Positions 1 through 12,610 of a stretch of 64,000 bases of DNA are shown piece by piece. The DNA comes from Hydrangea macrophylla. Lineage: Eukaryota; Streptophyta; Magnoliopsida; Cornales; Hydrangeaceae. A model generated the notes under the pieces. The model worked only from the letters and a program-made list of their open reading frames with translations. It was not told the origin of the DNA and did no database searches. The stretch's first letter is position 1. Every line of letters starts with the position of its first letter. Position numbers and translations under genes: made by a program. The stretch is from the NCBI GenBank assembly GCA_033977485.1, contig CM066988.1, positions 141,491,359-141,555,358 on the forward strand. The letters are read 5' to 3'.

Positions 1-2047
1 CTGGTTTGGATAGGTGAGGCGGCTTTGGATTGGCCTTCTTGGACTTGGTGGCCGATCCACTTTTTCCTTCTTTGGTTCAGGTTTTTTAGTTACCTCAGCC
101 TTGCACTTTGGACACAACCCTTGATTGATCAGATCAACCATCCATTGTAAAGTTGGGGCATTATTTGCCTCGGGAGTAACCTTGTCTGCCACCACACTAG
201 AAGCCAATCTCGTTCCTAATTTTCCTTCCTTCAGTTTTGTGCTTGATTCGGCAACATCAACTCTTCTGAGATCGATCTTTTCCCTTGACTCCGCAGGATG
301 GTGAAATCAGGTATCACCATGTTTGCCCCCACTATCTCTGGAAATGGGTTGCTATCAACTCCCATTACTTCTTTCTCCTTCTCGGCAAACTTCAGGTTTC
401 CCTTATCAATTATATCCTGCAAAACATTTCGGAATACCAAGCAATTGTTAGTGGTATGGCGCCAAGAGTTGTGCCATTTGTAGTACTCTTTTCCTTTCAG
501 CTCGTTGGCCGAAGGTAATTTAGCGTCGTTAGGAAGCCGAATTTGTCTATCGGTCATCATAAAGTCGAAAATCTGGTCAGCCATTGCAATGTTAAATGAG
601 TATTGTTTGCCAGCCTCAAAAGGCTATTTTTTGACCGAGGATAACTGCGCGTCGGTCAATTTAGGCAATGGCTGGCATAGATATGGCCGTTTTGAAACGA
701 TCTCGGCCACGTCCACTTCGGTGTTGATTTCATATTCAGTAGCATAAATATCATAGTTAGGATCCCTGTAATAGGTTCCCTTAGATGAATTCTTCCTTTC
801 TTGCTCTTCCTCGAGCATACGCTCATATTGGGCTGCTCAAGTTGCCAACTCGAAGAGATCGCGGAAACCCATACCCTCAAACTTTTTCCTGAGTTCGAAG
901 AAGAGTCCCCCAATGGCTATATTGACGAATTCTTCTTCGGGTAATATGACTTTGCAGCGATGCTTAGCTCGTTTGAACCTAGCAATGTACACTTCAGCTG
1001 ATTCACTTGGTAGCTGATACAACCTCGTCAAATCAGCCATAGAGACTTCAGGCTCTGTTCGATAAAACTGGGTGTGGAAAGCTTCCTTCATTTGGTTCCA
1101 AGTATGGAATGAGTTTGGAGGTAAATTGATGTACCAACTAAAAGCCACCCCGGTCAAGGAGTTGGGGAACAGCTTTAGTAGCATATCCCCTTCGTGACTC
1201 ACTTCCCCACTTTGAAGCAGGAAACGACCGATATGCTCTACTGTCAATTGATCTCCTTCACCGGAGAACATTATGAAATTGGGTACCTTGTATCCTCGTG
1301 GAAGAGGCATTCTTTCAATGGCATCGCTATACGACCTCCTATACATGGGCCGCTGAGTCCTTCGAAGAAGGCCTCCAAAATCTTGATTAATGACTTCGAC
1401 GATCTCTTCTCGGTCAACTCTCACCGTTTGGGTTGGATTAGTCCTTCTTATGCCGGCCTCATGTTCTAATCCGATTCTACCATTCCACATTTGTTCCTCT
1501 TCAGTGACTATATTGTCTCCGAACAACGGGTTGATTCTCCCCCAGTGTCGGTCTGAATCCTGCCCGTTTAGACCGACAAGTGGTTCCCGAATGGTGACGC
1601 TTGGTCGGACCACTACCCGAGGTGGGTTTCCAGTTTCTCCTAAAATCTCTTTACCATCCCTCCTTGGCGGTGTAACATATTTTTCAGTCTGGGAGGAAGA
1701 GGGGGCATTCTGGCTTGCCCCCAACCCAACTCGAGAAAGGGAAGTTGGTGGAATAGAGGGCTGTGGGGATCACCCGCTTGATGCTCCTTCCACTCCCTCA
1801 TTTCACAGAGCATCTCACTCACTTGGGTAAAGGTCTGGTCTTGCCTAATAGACATCTCAGCCAATCGCTGGTTGAACATTCCCATTATGTGATTACTCAT
1901 ATTAGATAAGTCGGCCTGACTGGCTACCGAGCTAATGACTGGGTCTATGACGGGTTCAATGACAGGCTCTATGACAGGGTCTAAGAGAGGTTCACGTGAG
2001 CCTACCTCCTGGGAAATTCCCTTAGATCGTGTTCCCTTTGCAGCCAT
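1..2047 (-). pseudogene. Broken gag of a Ty3/gypsy LTR retrotransposon (5' part of element, runs off left edge)
   Basis: Reads leftward from an ATG at 2047 (MAAKGTRSKG). The middle part (about 837-1724) has a retrotransposon gag capsid signature: YKVPNFIMFSGEGD, then FSWYINLPPNSFHTWNQMKE, then LYQLPSESAEVYIARFKRAK. Further on comes the segment with KWHNSWRHTTNNC and FRNVLQDIIDKG that large plant gypsy gags carry, and near the edge a CPKC pair. The frame is broken: a frameshift near 1724, stops at about 834 (TGA) and 624 (TAG), and another frameshift near 240. It is therefore not a functional polyprotein. The long gag suggests the Tat/Ogre side of gypsy, but no pol is visible, so the lineage is inferred. 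Confidence 0.8.
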
Positions 2048-2080
2048 TTGACACGGGGTCCCACCGGGCATGCCAAAAAT

Positions 2081-3350
2081 TGTTTGCAATAATTTCTGCT
2101 GTGATGTGCGTCGGGCGTGCCAGAGTCCGTGTGGACTCAAAGTTGTGGTGATTACCTGATCTGACTTCTACTTAAGCGATTTGTTATTAGTACGATTCAA
2201 AATAACAAAAAGTGGGCTTTACTCTACTCTGATGCAAGCAAGCAACTACAAATGGAATTTGAAAAGAGCGAGCTAAATACAATAACTTAAGAGTACCTCC
2301 ATAGACATCATCTTCATTGATTGAAAAGTAGTAAATACAAACGTTCAAAGTAACAAACAAAAACGAGCACTCAGGAACAAAAACTCACAGATCACTCAAA
2401 ATCACTCAAAGAACAAAAGAGAATTGCTATGAGGAGACACTGAAGTCTGTTGAGAGCAGAAGTGGCGTGTGTGTTAGCCCCCTTCAACTGTTGCACCACC
2501 TGCCCTATTTATAGACTTGTTTGCTTAACCGTCCATGTTAGTGGGGTAGTAGGGTAGTGGGGTATGTGGCCCCTGGTTTCTAGGCATGTATCAGTTTCTG
2601 CTCCCACTATGTCTCATGATCAACTTCCATAACTTGTGTGATGATCCCACTTCTGCCATGTTCCTCTTTTCACGTAATTGCTTTTCCTCCCAGCTCAGCG
2701 TATTCTGACCACGTTCTCATTCATGCTCAACTGCCTGCCACCTGAGTAAATCCAAGACCGATTGCGTTTCTCCCTGAGTAACTTAATCTCTGCTGGTGAT
2801 AGAAGCCGGCCTTTTAGTCAATAGGAAGCCTACTTGCGTCTCTCGGTCTCTTTTAACCGATATTGCCTTTGACCATTACTGATTCTATGAGCTTAGCACT
2901 GCAGGATCCGTAGAGGAGGTCATCGGCCTTATCTACTAATGTCGAGGTGTATGCCCCTGATCTTTTCTGATATCGGCCTTGCTTATTGAGCCCAATATCT
3001 TTATTAGAGCCGCGTTCCTCTTGCAGATATTTGGGTTTAATACTCATAGATAGGTTGGGGATCGGTCTATTATGACCGATCTTGGGGCTATTGATGATGC
3101 TGCTTTGCCACCCGCCATACTTGTTGAAACTGGGGTTTTCCTTTGAGAACCTTTTATCAACCTATCCTCGGTCTGGACATCGATATCCTCCTATTGAATG
3201 TACCATCCTTACCAGCAGCTAGATCAGATATCGGTCTTCCTACGTCATCGACCTCATCACCTGTTCATCTGCCTACATGGTCCCGTGATGACGTCCTCAA
3301 TCTACATGACCGTCACATGCTTTGGGAAACCCTAATTTAGGGTGTAAACA
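2081..3350 (-). repeat. 5' LTR of the left-edge gypsy element
   Basis: On the minus strand it begins TGTTTACACCC at 3350 and ends TTGCAAACA at 2081, so the ends form a short TG..CA inverted repeat. Directly inside it (minus strand) lies TTTTTGGCATGCCCGGTGGG, a likely primer-binding segment, 34 bp before the gag ATG. The partner LTR is off the left edge, so neither TSD nor LTR divergence can be checked. Boundaries rest on terminal dinucleotides and position next to gag. Confidence 0.65.
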
Positions 3351-3832
3351 GATTCTCACCTGTGATCTCCTTACTCTCTTCTTCATATGAAGTATAGACA
3401 AATTCGGCTACTACTCTTCATAGTTACAGTAATACCTTTTCAAATATGGTGATCTCCTCTTGCAGATTAGGTGTTGTTTCCATCTGATTTGGTATTCTTT
3501 CATTAGATTTAGAGTTGTGGTGGGGTTAGTTCGCAAATCTAAAGAGTTTGTGGTGATCTCTTTTATGGGTCTCTCTAACAACTTTCTCCCTCAACTACTC
3601 AGTATCGAGTCATTGTTCCAGGAGAGAGGACAATGGTTTATCACATGATCATATTGTTCTAAGAGGGGGAACAATGGTTTAGTAAAAGACATTGATTTAA
3701 TATCCGTATCTGAATGAGGTATCTAGTAAGAACTTTTATTGTCTCTTTAGAAGTAAACACAATGTAATTTTATTCATGTAGTAGAATAGCAAATTCATGT
3801 ATTCATATGTGTATATACATATACAGTCAGGG
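3351..3832. other. Spacer, no gene recognised
   Basis: Unique-looking AT-rich sequence between the LTR and the first MITE. Short ORFs here have no recognisable domain. Confidence 0.5.
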
Positions 3833-3998
3833 CTCTAAAGAGGGCGCTCTCTATTTAATAAAGAGAGGACTTCTGTTTTAGCCGTCAGATTGTGTTTTCA
3901 TTAATGGCAGTTTTGTCATTTCACAGTTTTTAAACACAATCTGACGGTCAAAACAAAGGTCCTCCCTTTAATAAAGAGAGGTGGTCTTCTTTAGAGAA
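3833..3998. mobile_element. MITE-like inverted repeat
   Basis: The left arm (CTCTAAAGAGG... CTTTATTAAA-like core, then the inverse of GACGGTCAAAACA) is repeated inverted on the right, ending CTTCTTTAGAG. Arms are about 65 bp with several mismatches around a short AT-rich centre. No coding capacity. TSD not resolved, so the superfamily is not assigned. Confidence 0.6.
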
Positions 3999-4667
3999 TC
4001 TTTAATACATATACGTGTGCATTTGATCTCAAGCCAGCAATATACCAGGGTGGCTTGTCACTTAAATTCAAACAACAAACAAGACTTTTTTGTTTCATAA
4101 AGTAAACCGATTAATTAATTAATTAATTTAATGACACCTTGGTATGTGGTCAAAGCAATGAGCCAAAAATCGGCCAATTAAATGGAGGGTTAGTATATGC
4201 AACCCTTTTTATATTTACACTTTAGCATTTCTAGTTCACTTTAAAATATTAACGTTATCGGAAATTACAATGCTCGAAGAAAAATTGTGGCATTGAATAT
4301 TCAGGATGTAGAACAGACATTTCCCCCATTTTACAGTTCTAATTCTTTATAAGTGCATCACTATTTTTATCTTGCATATGAATTATATATTATTTAGATA
4401 CAATGAATGTCTAAGACACAATTAATAGCAACGCAGCTTTATTTTGAACGGTAGCAAACACTATTTGCGGGAATATTCCATGGCTTTTTTTTTTTTTTTC
4501 CTGAAGAATCACAGCAAAATGTTTATGGATTATATACGTAGTTCTAGAGAGATTATATTCATATACCCACATCTGTACGCTATCAAATTGGGTTGGTAGG
4601 ATAGGGACCTATTCCCAATTTCAAATATGATTTCCAATATATACTGGGTTTATACATCGTTTGAATT

Positions 4668-5388
4668 GAGAGTAATAGAAAGCTAGAAGAGAAGAGAAAG
4701 GGGACTATTTTCTCTTTAATTGTCTCATTTGGTAATTTAAGGGGGGAGAGAGGAGAAAAGAAAGTGGGGAGAAAGTGGAGAGAAAAGAGTCCACTTTTAT
4801 TTCACTCCTAATCGGAGAGATTTTGGAGAGAAAAGAAGAGCAACTTACGTCCCATTTGATAAAATTGAAAATTTAGTACTGAAAATTAAGTGCTGAATTT
4901 TAAGTACTGCAAATTTTACGTGATTAAATTTGCGATACTGAAAACAGTGTTTCAAGTACTTAAATAGAAAACTTTCAATTATTATTATTTTAAGTAGAAA
5001 ACTTTCATTTAAAGTTTTCAATAATTTTTTCGCTGCTTTTTTTTATTAAGTGATACATTATCAAACGCACTGAAAAGAAATAAGTGCTTAAATTTTTCAT
5101 TTTTCGCACTTAATTGGATTATCAAACACATCCTTAATTAATAATTTGTAAAAAAAAACAATACGCCCTAATAGAGGATATAAAAAAGTAAATTAGTTAT
5201 AAGTACTTTCTTTTCTTTTTTCTTATGAAAGTTAACCAAACGAGATAAACTTATGTTTCTCTTCGTTTTTCTTCTCTCCTCTATTGTCTATCCAAATATG
5301 ATGGAGAAAACTTAACTTTCATTTCTCTTCTCTTCTCTTTTTTGATAAATTTCTCTTCTATTCTCTTCATTTCTCTCCATCCAAATGA
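4668..5388. mobile_element. Non-autonomous inverted-repeat element with purine-rich arms
   Basis: The left arm starts at TTTGAATTGAGAG and is rich in GAGAGAAAAGA motifs. The right arm is its degenerate inverse, ending CTCTCCATCCAAATG. The centre is occupied by a separate MITE (4850-5134). The same family recurs at 48801-50346. No ORF. Confidence 0.55.
4850..5134. mobile_element. Nested 285-bp MITE (same family as 40949-41231)
   Basis: The ends are CCCATTTGATAAAATTGAAA and the inverse of GGATGTGTTTGATAATCC. The inside is made of repeated AAGTACTGAAAATT and AAGTGCTTA words. It shares ends, length and internal words with the copy near 40949, which lies in the opposite orientation. It sits inside the purine-rich element. 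Confidence 0.65.
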
Positions 5389-5842
5389 AGTGTTATCAAA
5401 TAACTTTCATTAAAAATCAAGTAGCTAGTCTCTATGTATAGCGAACCAAATTTGAGATTGGCCGGTTACCATATATAGTACTCCATTTCTATATATTTTT
5501 TCAATCCATAAAGGTGATCACACCATCCACAGAAATTATTTCATTTGTTCATTTAATCATATATAAACTGTTTTCGCAAATTAATGTGTTTTGTTTTTTT
5601 TTTTTGTTAGTTATCGGTTTGAAAAACCAACAGGATTGAATTAATTTAGCTGTCTGGCCCCAACAGGCAACAAGGACATGGCTTGTCTCAAACTAAATAT
5701 TTATAAGACTTTGATCTAAAGATATGGCCAGATATTATCTAGATCTTTCTTGTGTCCAAAGCTAGCAGTACTAATGAAGCTTTAAGAGCAATTTTCCTCC
5801 CCTTATATACTCCTATGAGATTTGAGAAATAATATGCCCAAA

Positions 5843-5846
5843 TTAT

Positions 5847-5906
<60 letters not shown>
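5843..5906. repeat. Compound (TA)n(GA)n microsatellite
   Basis: TA dinucleotides pass directly into GA dinucleotides at about 5885. Similar compound tracts occur at 7153-7206 (CT then TA) and 25228-25282 (TA then GA). Confidence 0.95.
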
Positions 5907-5936
5907 CTTCTAATGAGGGATTCATTATTTTTAAGA

Positions 5937-6494
5937 AAGTGAGGACTTCTAATATAGCGTAATGCAAAATACTTGTGTGCATCATCATGACTTAGTAACT
6001 GATATGCATTATGTATGCTAGTTTAAGAATAAGAGTTGTGTACATTTTGTACGGTCATAAGATGTGATTGATCCGCATGTGCTAATTTGTACATCTTTGA
6101 CAAATATGAGGATCTGTATCATGCATAATAGAAGATGATGTATGTAGTCCTCATTGTACAATGTAAACGTGAGAGAAATAATTGGATGGGTGTATTTATC
6201 CACTCTTTAGAAATTAAGTGAGGACTTCTAATGTAGCTTAATGCAAAAATAATTGTTTTCATCACGACTTAGTAACTGATACATGCATGTATGCTAGTTT
6301 AAGAATAAGAGTTGTGTAGATTTTGTACGGTCACAAGATGTGATTGATCCGCATGTGCTAGTTTGTACATCTCTAACAAATATGAGGATCTGTTTCATGC
6401 ATAATAGAAGATGATGTATGTACGTAGTCCTCATTGTACAATATAGACGTGAGAGAAATTGATCAGTGGATATATTTAACCGCTCTTTAGAAAG
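5937..6494. repeat. Tandem direct duplication, two 279-bp units
   Basis: Unit 1 (5937-6215) and unit 2 (6216-6494) both begin AAGTGAGGACTTCTAAT, and both contain the same stretches TGATTGATCCGCATGTGCTA and CATGCATAATAGAAGATGAT in the same order. They differ by scattered substitutions and small indels. No conserved ORF. Confidence 0.9.
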
Positions 6495-7154
6495 TCATGA
6501 AACTAGCTAAATGATCATATAATCAAGCCAATCTAAGTCACATAGATACATGACTTGTTCATGATTGTCCACCTTTTAACTCATCTTGATCAAACTTAAC
6601 ACTGAGATTCGAGCTTAGCACTGAAATTTCCAATGTTATTAATCAAATAGAAAATAATTGCTGCAGAAGGCCAGGTGTAAGTGTATCCCCTCTCAACAAG
6701 CTTCTAAGAGAAAGAGTGTGTGAGTTTTTGAAAAGTGAGCTTGAAGGCGAATTAAGGACAAAGGCAATATTGTCACCTTTTCCATGTTTTTATTCTCACA
6801 GTAGCCATGCATGTTTCAATCTAATAGGTTCTAATATTTACATTGTCAACATATATATGTCTTGTTCGAATTTCTTCAATGATTAAATGACAAATTGAAG
6901 CAGTCTACAACTTTGGCTCACCAAGAAACTATGTTATATATCTTAGAGATTAGGAGAAATTTTTGTATACCTTCAAATTAAATAGCACGTATCATACTTG
7001 CAACCAATAAGAATAACTCTTTTTAGTGGGACTCACACTCTCTACATGTGAATTCCACCCAAATAAGGCAATTATATTGGCTAAAGAGTACCACACAGGT
7101 ATGCCACACCACAGTACTCACCATTGCCCCACTTCCCAAAACAACTTAAAATGC

Positions 7155-7205
<51 letters not shown>

Positions 7206-7845
7206 CAAGGGAATCTTAAAGTCATAGAAGTTTCCAAGAGCAAACAAACACACCAAAGAGTGAAGTTCTTCCCCTTTTACTTCAATAGTCATACCAATAG
7301 CTAACAGACAGTTTTGGTTAGATAGAATTCAGCTTTTCAAGTTGAAGTTAGCTCTGTGACAAGCAGATGATCAACCCATTTTCATGACATAGATTTCCTG
7401 TCCAAGCTTTGATTGATGCTTTGAATTTATATATATATATATATATACACACACTACTTGTATTTATATGTAAGACAATGGCTCTGAAAAATTTAAACTC
7501 TCACTTATTTTAATTTTAGGGATTATGACTTTTGGTAAAGTTGGATGTGTAGCTTTAATTTCATGTGAGATTGTCTTTTACATTGGCCATAACCATATTT
7601 TTGTTCCAAAATTTTTATGACTTTAATGTTTGAGAATTGAGATTAGCACAAATTAAGTCATTTCAATATGGGCAAAATTTCTCTGAAAATCACAAAGAAT
7701 AATGTTGGAAAAGGTACAAGACAAGGGCATTGAGCCATACTATGAGCCAAGCTATTTGTACATTGATCAACCACTTTGTTCAATATTTCAACTTATATGA
7801 CTATAAGTTTTACATAATGTAAACGGTTAAATATTTCAAAATTAA

Positions 7846-7881
<36 letters not shown>

Positions 7882-8403
7882 CGCGCGCGCGTTCAAACAT
7901 TTGAATATTTTGGACCGTAAACTAGTACAAGACTAGACTCTATATCCACATATTATATAACCTGATGTGGGCTACGTATAAATTAGTGCAAGATCTCTAG
8001 ACCAGACTCTATACATGATAATGTTGCCTGGACATGTAGGTGCTAGCCTATATATATATATATATATATATATAATGAAATATCCATAGGAGAGACTAAG
8101 GGTTCAGGGTTGGCCCAAATCTCTTGGAATCTTGAGAATTAAAATTTTAACTGTAAAATTTATGAATTTTGTAAATAGGTTCCTTTGGAATTTTAAAGGA
8201 TGTCCTATAATTTTTAAGTTTTTTTCGAATAGTTCAGATTATATTTTTAAATATTATATTTTAAAATTAAAAATTACATCTCTTAACCCGAAATAGGGTC
8301 AAAAACTAATTCTACATCTTTTCTTCGTCTTTTAATTAGAGAATATGTTACTCAAAAAGAAATAGAATTGGAAATATATATATATGCATATACAATTTTT
8401 TTT
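6495..8403. other. Gene-free AT-rich spacer with microsatellites
   Basis: No gene seen. It holds (CT)n(TA)n at 7153-7206, (TA)n at 7428-7447, (TA)n followed by a TG/CG alternating run at 7849-7892, and (TA)n at 8049-8074. ORFs overlapping these tracts encode low-complexity peptides only. Confidence 0.7.
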
Positions 8404-8605
8404 AGGACTCCCTTATTTTATAAAATGCACACCCTTCACTTCTCTCTCAATAAAGAGTTTATATGAATCCATCTAACCCCCTATTTCTATGGGATTCCTT
8501 CTCCAATTCAAAAAATTTTGAAATCGGTGGGAGGGAAAATAGGAAAGAGAGACGCTAATAGAGAGAGAAGTGAAAGGTGCGCATTTTATAAAATGAGGGA
8601 GTCCT
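8404..8605. mobile_element. MITE with ~45-bp inverted repeats
   Basis: The left end AGGACTCCCTTATTTTATAA is matched by the inverted right end TTATAAAATGAGGGAGTCCT. The inverted match continues inward into CACTTCTCTCTC and GAGAGAGAAGTG. 202 bp, non-coding. TSD unclear. Confidence 0.75.
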
Positions 8606-9264
8606 CATAGGAGAAGAACTGTATGTATATATATATATATATATGAGGGATATTTGTGTATTGAATTTGGGTACTTGTGAATTTGTGCATATATAAAATT
8701 GTGACTTATATTGAATTGAAGAATTTATGTATAATAAGTAGACAAAAAAAATCAACAAAAAAATAAATATAGACCCAAAAAAAAAATTAGTTCGAGACCG
8801 CTACCCCAAATCCGTGAAGCTTAACCCGTGGGTTAACGTTGCATGCAGGATCACAGCATTGCTAATGGTAATATTCGTACAATGGGTCCAACTAATTTGT
8901 CAAGTGTGTGGCCTGTCTGAACCCGTGACTGTACGTGTGTGTATATATTTGTCATGTACCATCAGTTTATGTATTGTCAATCGTCAAATTATTTCTGAAA
9001 ATATGATCCCATTTTTCTGGACTTATTTGTTGAGTAAACCATTTTGATAAATATTGGGGCATTGGATCAGAGAGTTATTGGAAAAAATATCATTCATAGT
9101 TAGGAAAAATATATATATATTTAAAAAAAAAAAATAGATATTGCTAGTTGTAAAAAATGAATAAATAAAGCATAACATCGCATCTGGAGTATTTATTAAG
9201 AAAAAATTGCATATCAAAAATTGACAAAAGGTAAAACATTCATAATACCAAAACTTAAAAGTAA

Positions 9265-9402
9265 GGGCTCGCATGGTAACGTTCTGATTTTTTATTTTCA
9301 GTTTTTGTTTTCATTTTTTATATTGATGTCTACCTCTAATTTAATACAAAAAATTAAAATTAAAATCGAAAACCAAAAATCACAACGCTACCATGCGAGC
9401 CC
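9265..9402. mobile_element. Tourist-like (PIF/Harbinger) MITE with TAA TSD
   Basis: The inverted ends GGGCTCGCATGGTAACG and CGCTACCATGCGAGCCC flank 138 bp. TAA lies immediately outside both ends (9262-9264 and 9403-9405). A 3-bp TAA/TTA duplication with GGGCTC-type ends is the PIF/Harbinger pattern. Confidence 0.75.
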
Positions 9403-9405
9403 TAA

Positions 9406-10185
9406 ATTTTATTATAAAATACGGAATTAATTGAATTCATTTGTTATCAAGATAAAATAGAAAGTAGTTTAAAAAAAATTAGAACTTGGTTAGAAAAATT
9501 GTAACTATGGCCATCTGAGTATCACAATGAAACACTGCGTGATTGAATTATGAGATCAAACCCTTTTGGGGAGAGCACTTTTGTTCACCCATGCTCATTT
9601 AGACCTTCATTGAGTGACATGTGTCTCATTTTAATAATTATATTAATAATATATGGATAAATGAAAATGTAATAAGACACATATTCTCTAATAGAGGCTT
9701 GAATGAACAAAGTTGTATAAAAATTATGGTGAGCAAAAAAATATTCCCTTTGGGGTTGTGTGTTGGACTTCATAGGTTGTATTATGGTTTACTTATAAAT
9801 AATGATGAAAAATGAATAGGAAAATGGGCTCCAATGGGCTTCATATGGAGGTCACGCGTTGCTTAATGGCTGGAGCCTCCTGGAGGAAAAATTATTCAAT
9901 ATAATGGGTGTATAATTATGCGTAGTGCAACAAGTCTAGTATAAATTCATTTGGTCCCTTATTTTTAAGGGATTCTTAATTTAACTTAGCAAGAAATCTT
10001 TCAAACTGAGCAAATTTTTTATTTATATAAAATCTCCCATAGTATCCCTGGAATACCCAATATTTACTCCTCCTCTCCCGGAGTTAAGAATTAAGACATT
10101 TATAGGCCTTTTAATTGCCCAAATCAAGATTGAATACAGAGAGGGGTCAAAATCGAAGGATGTGGAGATCCCCAAAAGTAGCTGT
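9406..10185. other. Spacer, possible decayed MITE
   Basis: No gene. At about 9585-9745 there is a degenerate inverted similarity (GACATGTGTCTCATTTTAAT against the inverse of AATAAGACACAT), perhaps an old MITE. The rest shows nothing recognisable. Confidence 0.4.
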
Positions 10186-10194
10186 TTTCGAGAA

Positions 10195-10355
10195 CAATAA
10201 TGCTAGGTGTATACACTTTTTGATACATTGTGCTTTAAATGAGTGCACCTTATGCTGTTTGAATTTTTCACACTTTTTCTGTGCACCACTTACACATCAC
10301 AGAGTACATAAATTTAAAACAGTGTGTCAAAAAGTGTGTACACCTAACATTATTG
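10195..10355. mobile_element. Mutator-type MITE with 9-bp TSD
   Basis: The inverted ends CAATAATGCTAGGTGTATAC and GTACACCTAACATTATTG enclose 161 bp. Identical 9-mers TTTCGAGAA lie at 10186-10194 and 10356-10364. A 9-bp TSD is characteristic of Mutator-like elements. Confidence 0.85.
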
Positions 10356-10583
10356 TTTCGAGAATGTAATACCTAGCATTTTTCCGAGATATTATCTATG
10401 GACTATGGGGAATTACTGGGAACATTTAACAAAGATATCATTTCTAGTGTAACTTTTTATATGTAATGTTATAGTTTCAAAATATTTGTACCAAACTTTC
10501 AGTGAAAATACAGTAGTGTTATGTATTCTAAAGTTCTCAAATGCAATAACAATCGTACTAAATGTTGTTGCAGTGGTTGGTGG

Positions 10584-10742
10584 TAAGGATGTAAACGGTT
10601 CGAATTTGTTCGGTTCGGTTCGATTCGGAGTGTATAAAATTTTAATTCAGTTTCGGTTTTACACTGCACACTAAATGAAAACCGACTGAATCGATCGGTT
10701 CTGCTCGGTGTGTCGGTTTGGTTCGGTTTTTTTTCACCCCTA
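10584..10742. mobile_element. hAT-type MITE with 8-bp TSD
   Basis: 159 bp bounded by TAAGGATGTAAACGG and TTTTTTCACCCCTA, with perfect 8-mers GTTGGTGG at 10576-10583 and 10743-10750. The inside is made of CGGTTCGGTT words and their inverses. An 8-bp TSD and TA(A/G)GGGTG-like ends fit hAT. Confidence 0.85.
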
Positions 10743-10750
10743 GTTGGTGG

Positions 10751-12369
10751 TATCACATTTGACATTACATGCGGTAAACCTGTCAAAGCAATGAGATTCA
10801 TATTTGGAAAATCGTTGCATTTATTCATGAAAAATAGGCGGTAACACAATAACTGAATATAATTCCACTATCACATGTGTTGCGAACTCAACTTGGGAAG
10901 TGAGAACTATAATATTATTCCTAAATGTATGATAGTACAATTACAACACTCAATGTCATAAATTATAAGCCAAAAAGACTATAACACACTAAAACCTCAC
11001 ATGTTAAAACCTAACATGTTAAAATCTCATATGTTAATTAACTCTAAAGTTTTAACATTAAAATCATACTTAAAAATATGTATGAACACAGCAGAAAGAA
11101 TTCCACCTGATCAGGTGCCCCCGGACTCCCACGTCAAAGTTCAATTAGTAACTCAGCTCACACTCGCAAAATTCTGGCTCTGTTACTACATTTGAGTTAG
11201 CTGAAATATTGAATTACCTTTTTTAACTTAATTTTTTAACAGATATGTTATTTATTTATTCTTTTGAACAAAGAAACAAATATACAAAGATCGATCAATT
11301 CCCTCACTGGAAAAATCAGAAAAACAGAATATCAAGGAGTGCCTTGGGATGGTTAGAAACCCAATCATCACGCAGGGACCCTTGGGCCTCACAGGAGGCA
11401 ATCCAAATGGCTGAAATTTTAAACTGGTTTTATTTAAGTGCAAAAATATTAAGGTTACTCAAACACTTCAATTTAACAAAATTTTTATTTTTTTTTTCTT
11501 CGAAATTCGCAACTCATCACTTAAATTTTATTTTCAGCTAAACCCAATGGGCTCCAAATCTCATATTAACAGCGCCGGACATGTCCAAGGAAATGACCCA
11601 TCTTTCTTTATGGTTTGATAATTTGCTCTTTGCCCTTGGGTCTTTAAAACTCAAAATTATGTGTTGCTATCTCTAATTCTTACCCAAAATTCATACTAAA
11701 TTCATTTGAGTAAAAATTCTCGCTAATCTTCTCCAATCTTTAACTCAAACACATTAAATCGAGTTTCACTCAAACTCAAATTAAACTAACGCTATTCAAA
11801 CTCAAAATTTGATATGTATTTATTCTCTTTTTTTAATTACAAGGGGAATGGTCGGGGTTGAACACTCAACTATGCAAAGGAGCGACCCAACTTGTGCCAA
11901 ATGAGTTATACTCACTTTGCAACTTTGTTATTGGTTTGAGTAATGATTGGAGAGTATTTTTTTTTTAAGTTTCTTCCTCAAATCTGATTTGAAATGCTTT
12001 TACTAAAAATATATGTATATACTTAAATAAGAAAAAATAATAATAATTTTGTAATGAAATTTGAATGAGAATCATGAGATTGAATTTAACAAGGATCATT
12101 CGTAAAGGAGTCCTTTTGCAAGAACCAATTGCACAAATCCAAGTTAGAAATTTGTGCTGAAAATCAGCAAACGGTTGTAACCTTCCTTGCCAATTTAGTT
12201 GCATTAGAATTACAACTCATCCAACTAAGTGGAGCCCGAATTAACTATGGTTACCTTTAGGGTTATTAAAATTTAAATTTATGAGTAATACTTGGGACAC
12301 AACCAAAAGACACAACTAAATTTATGCCAACATAAAGCTCATGATAAATTATTTATTTATTTATTTTTT

Positions 12370-12401
<32 letters not shown>

Positions 12402-12610
12402 GACGAGGGTCGCAAAAGCTTTAGTCCTTGAATGAAGGCGCCAAAACTAATTAAATTTGAAAAAGTTGTTGAGTTTGTACAGCGCTAGTCAATAGTATCT
12501 GCTGCAACTAAATGTATAAATCAACAAACAATCCATCATATACATAACATAAATGCCTATATTAAAATGTAATAACTTATACTACTACTTACAAAAAATG
12601 CTTAGACACA
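10751..12610. other. Spacer downstream of the transporter gene, no gene recognised
   Basis: AT-rich sequence with a long poly-T run near 12370-12400. Translations of the short ORFs show no domain. The right end (about 12500-12610) is probably the transporter 3' UTR. Confidence 0.5.

Noticed and set aside
1390..1830. 146-aa plus-strand ORF
   Set aside because: Antisense to gag of the left-edge element.
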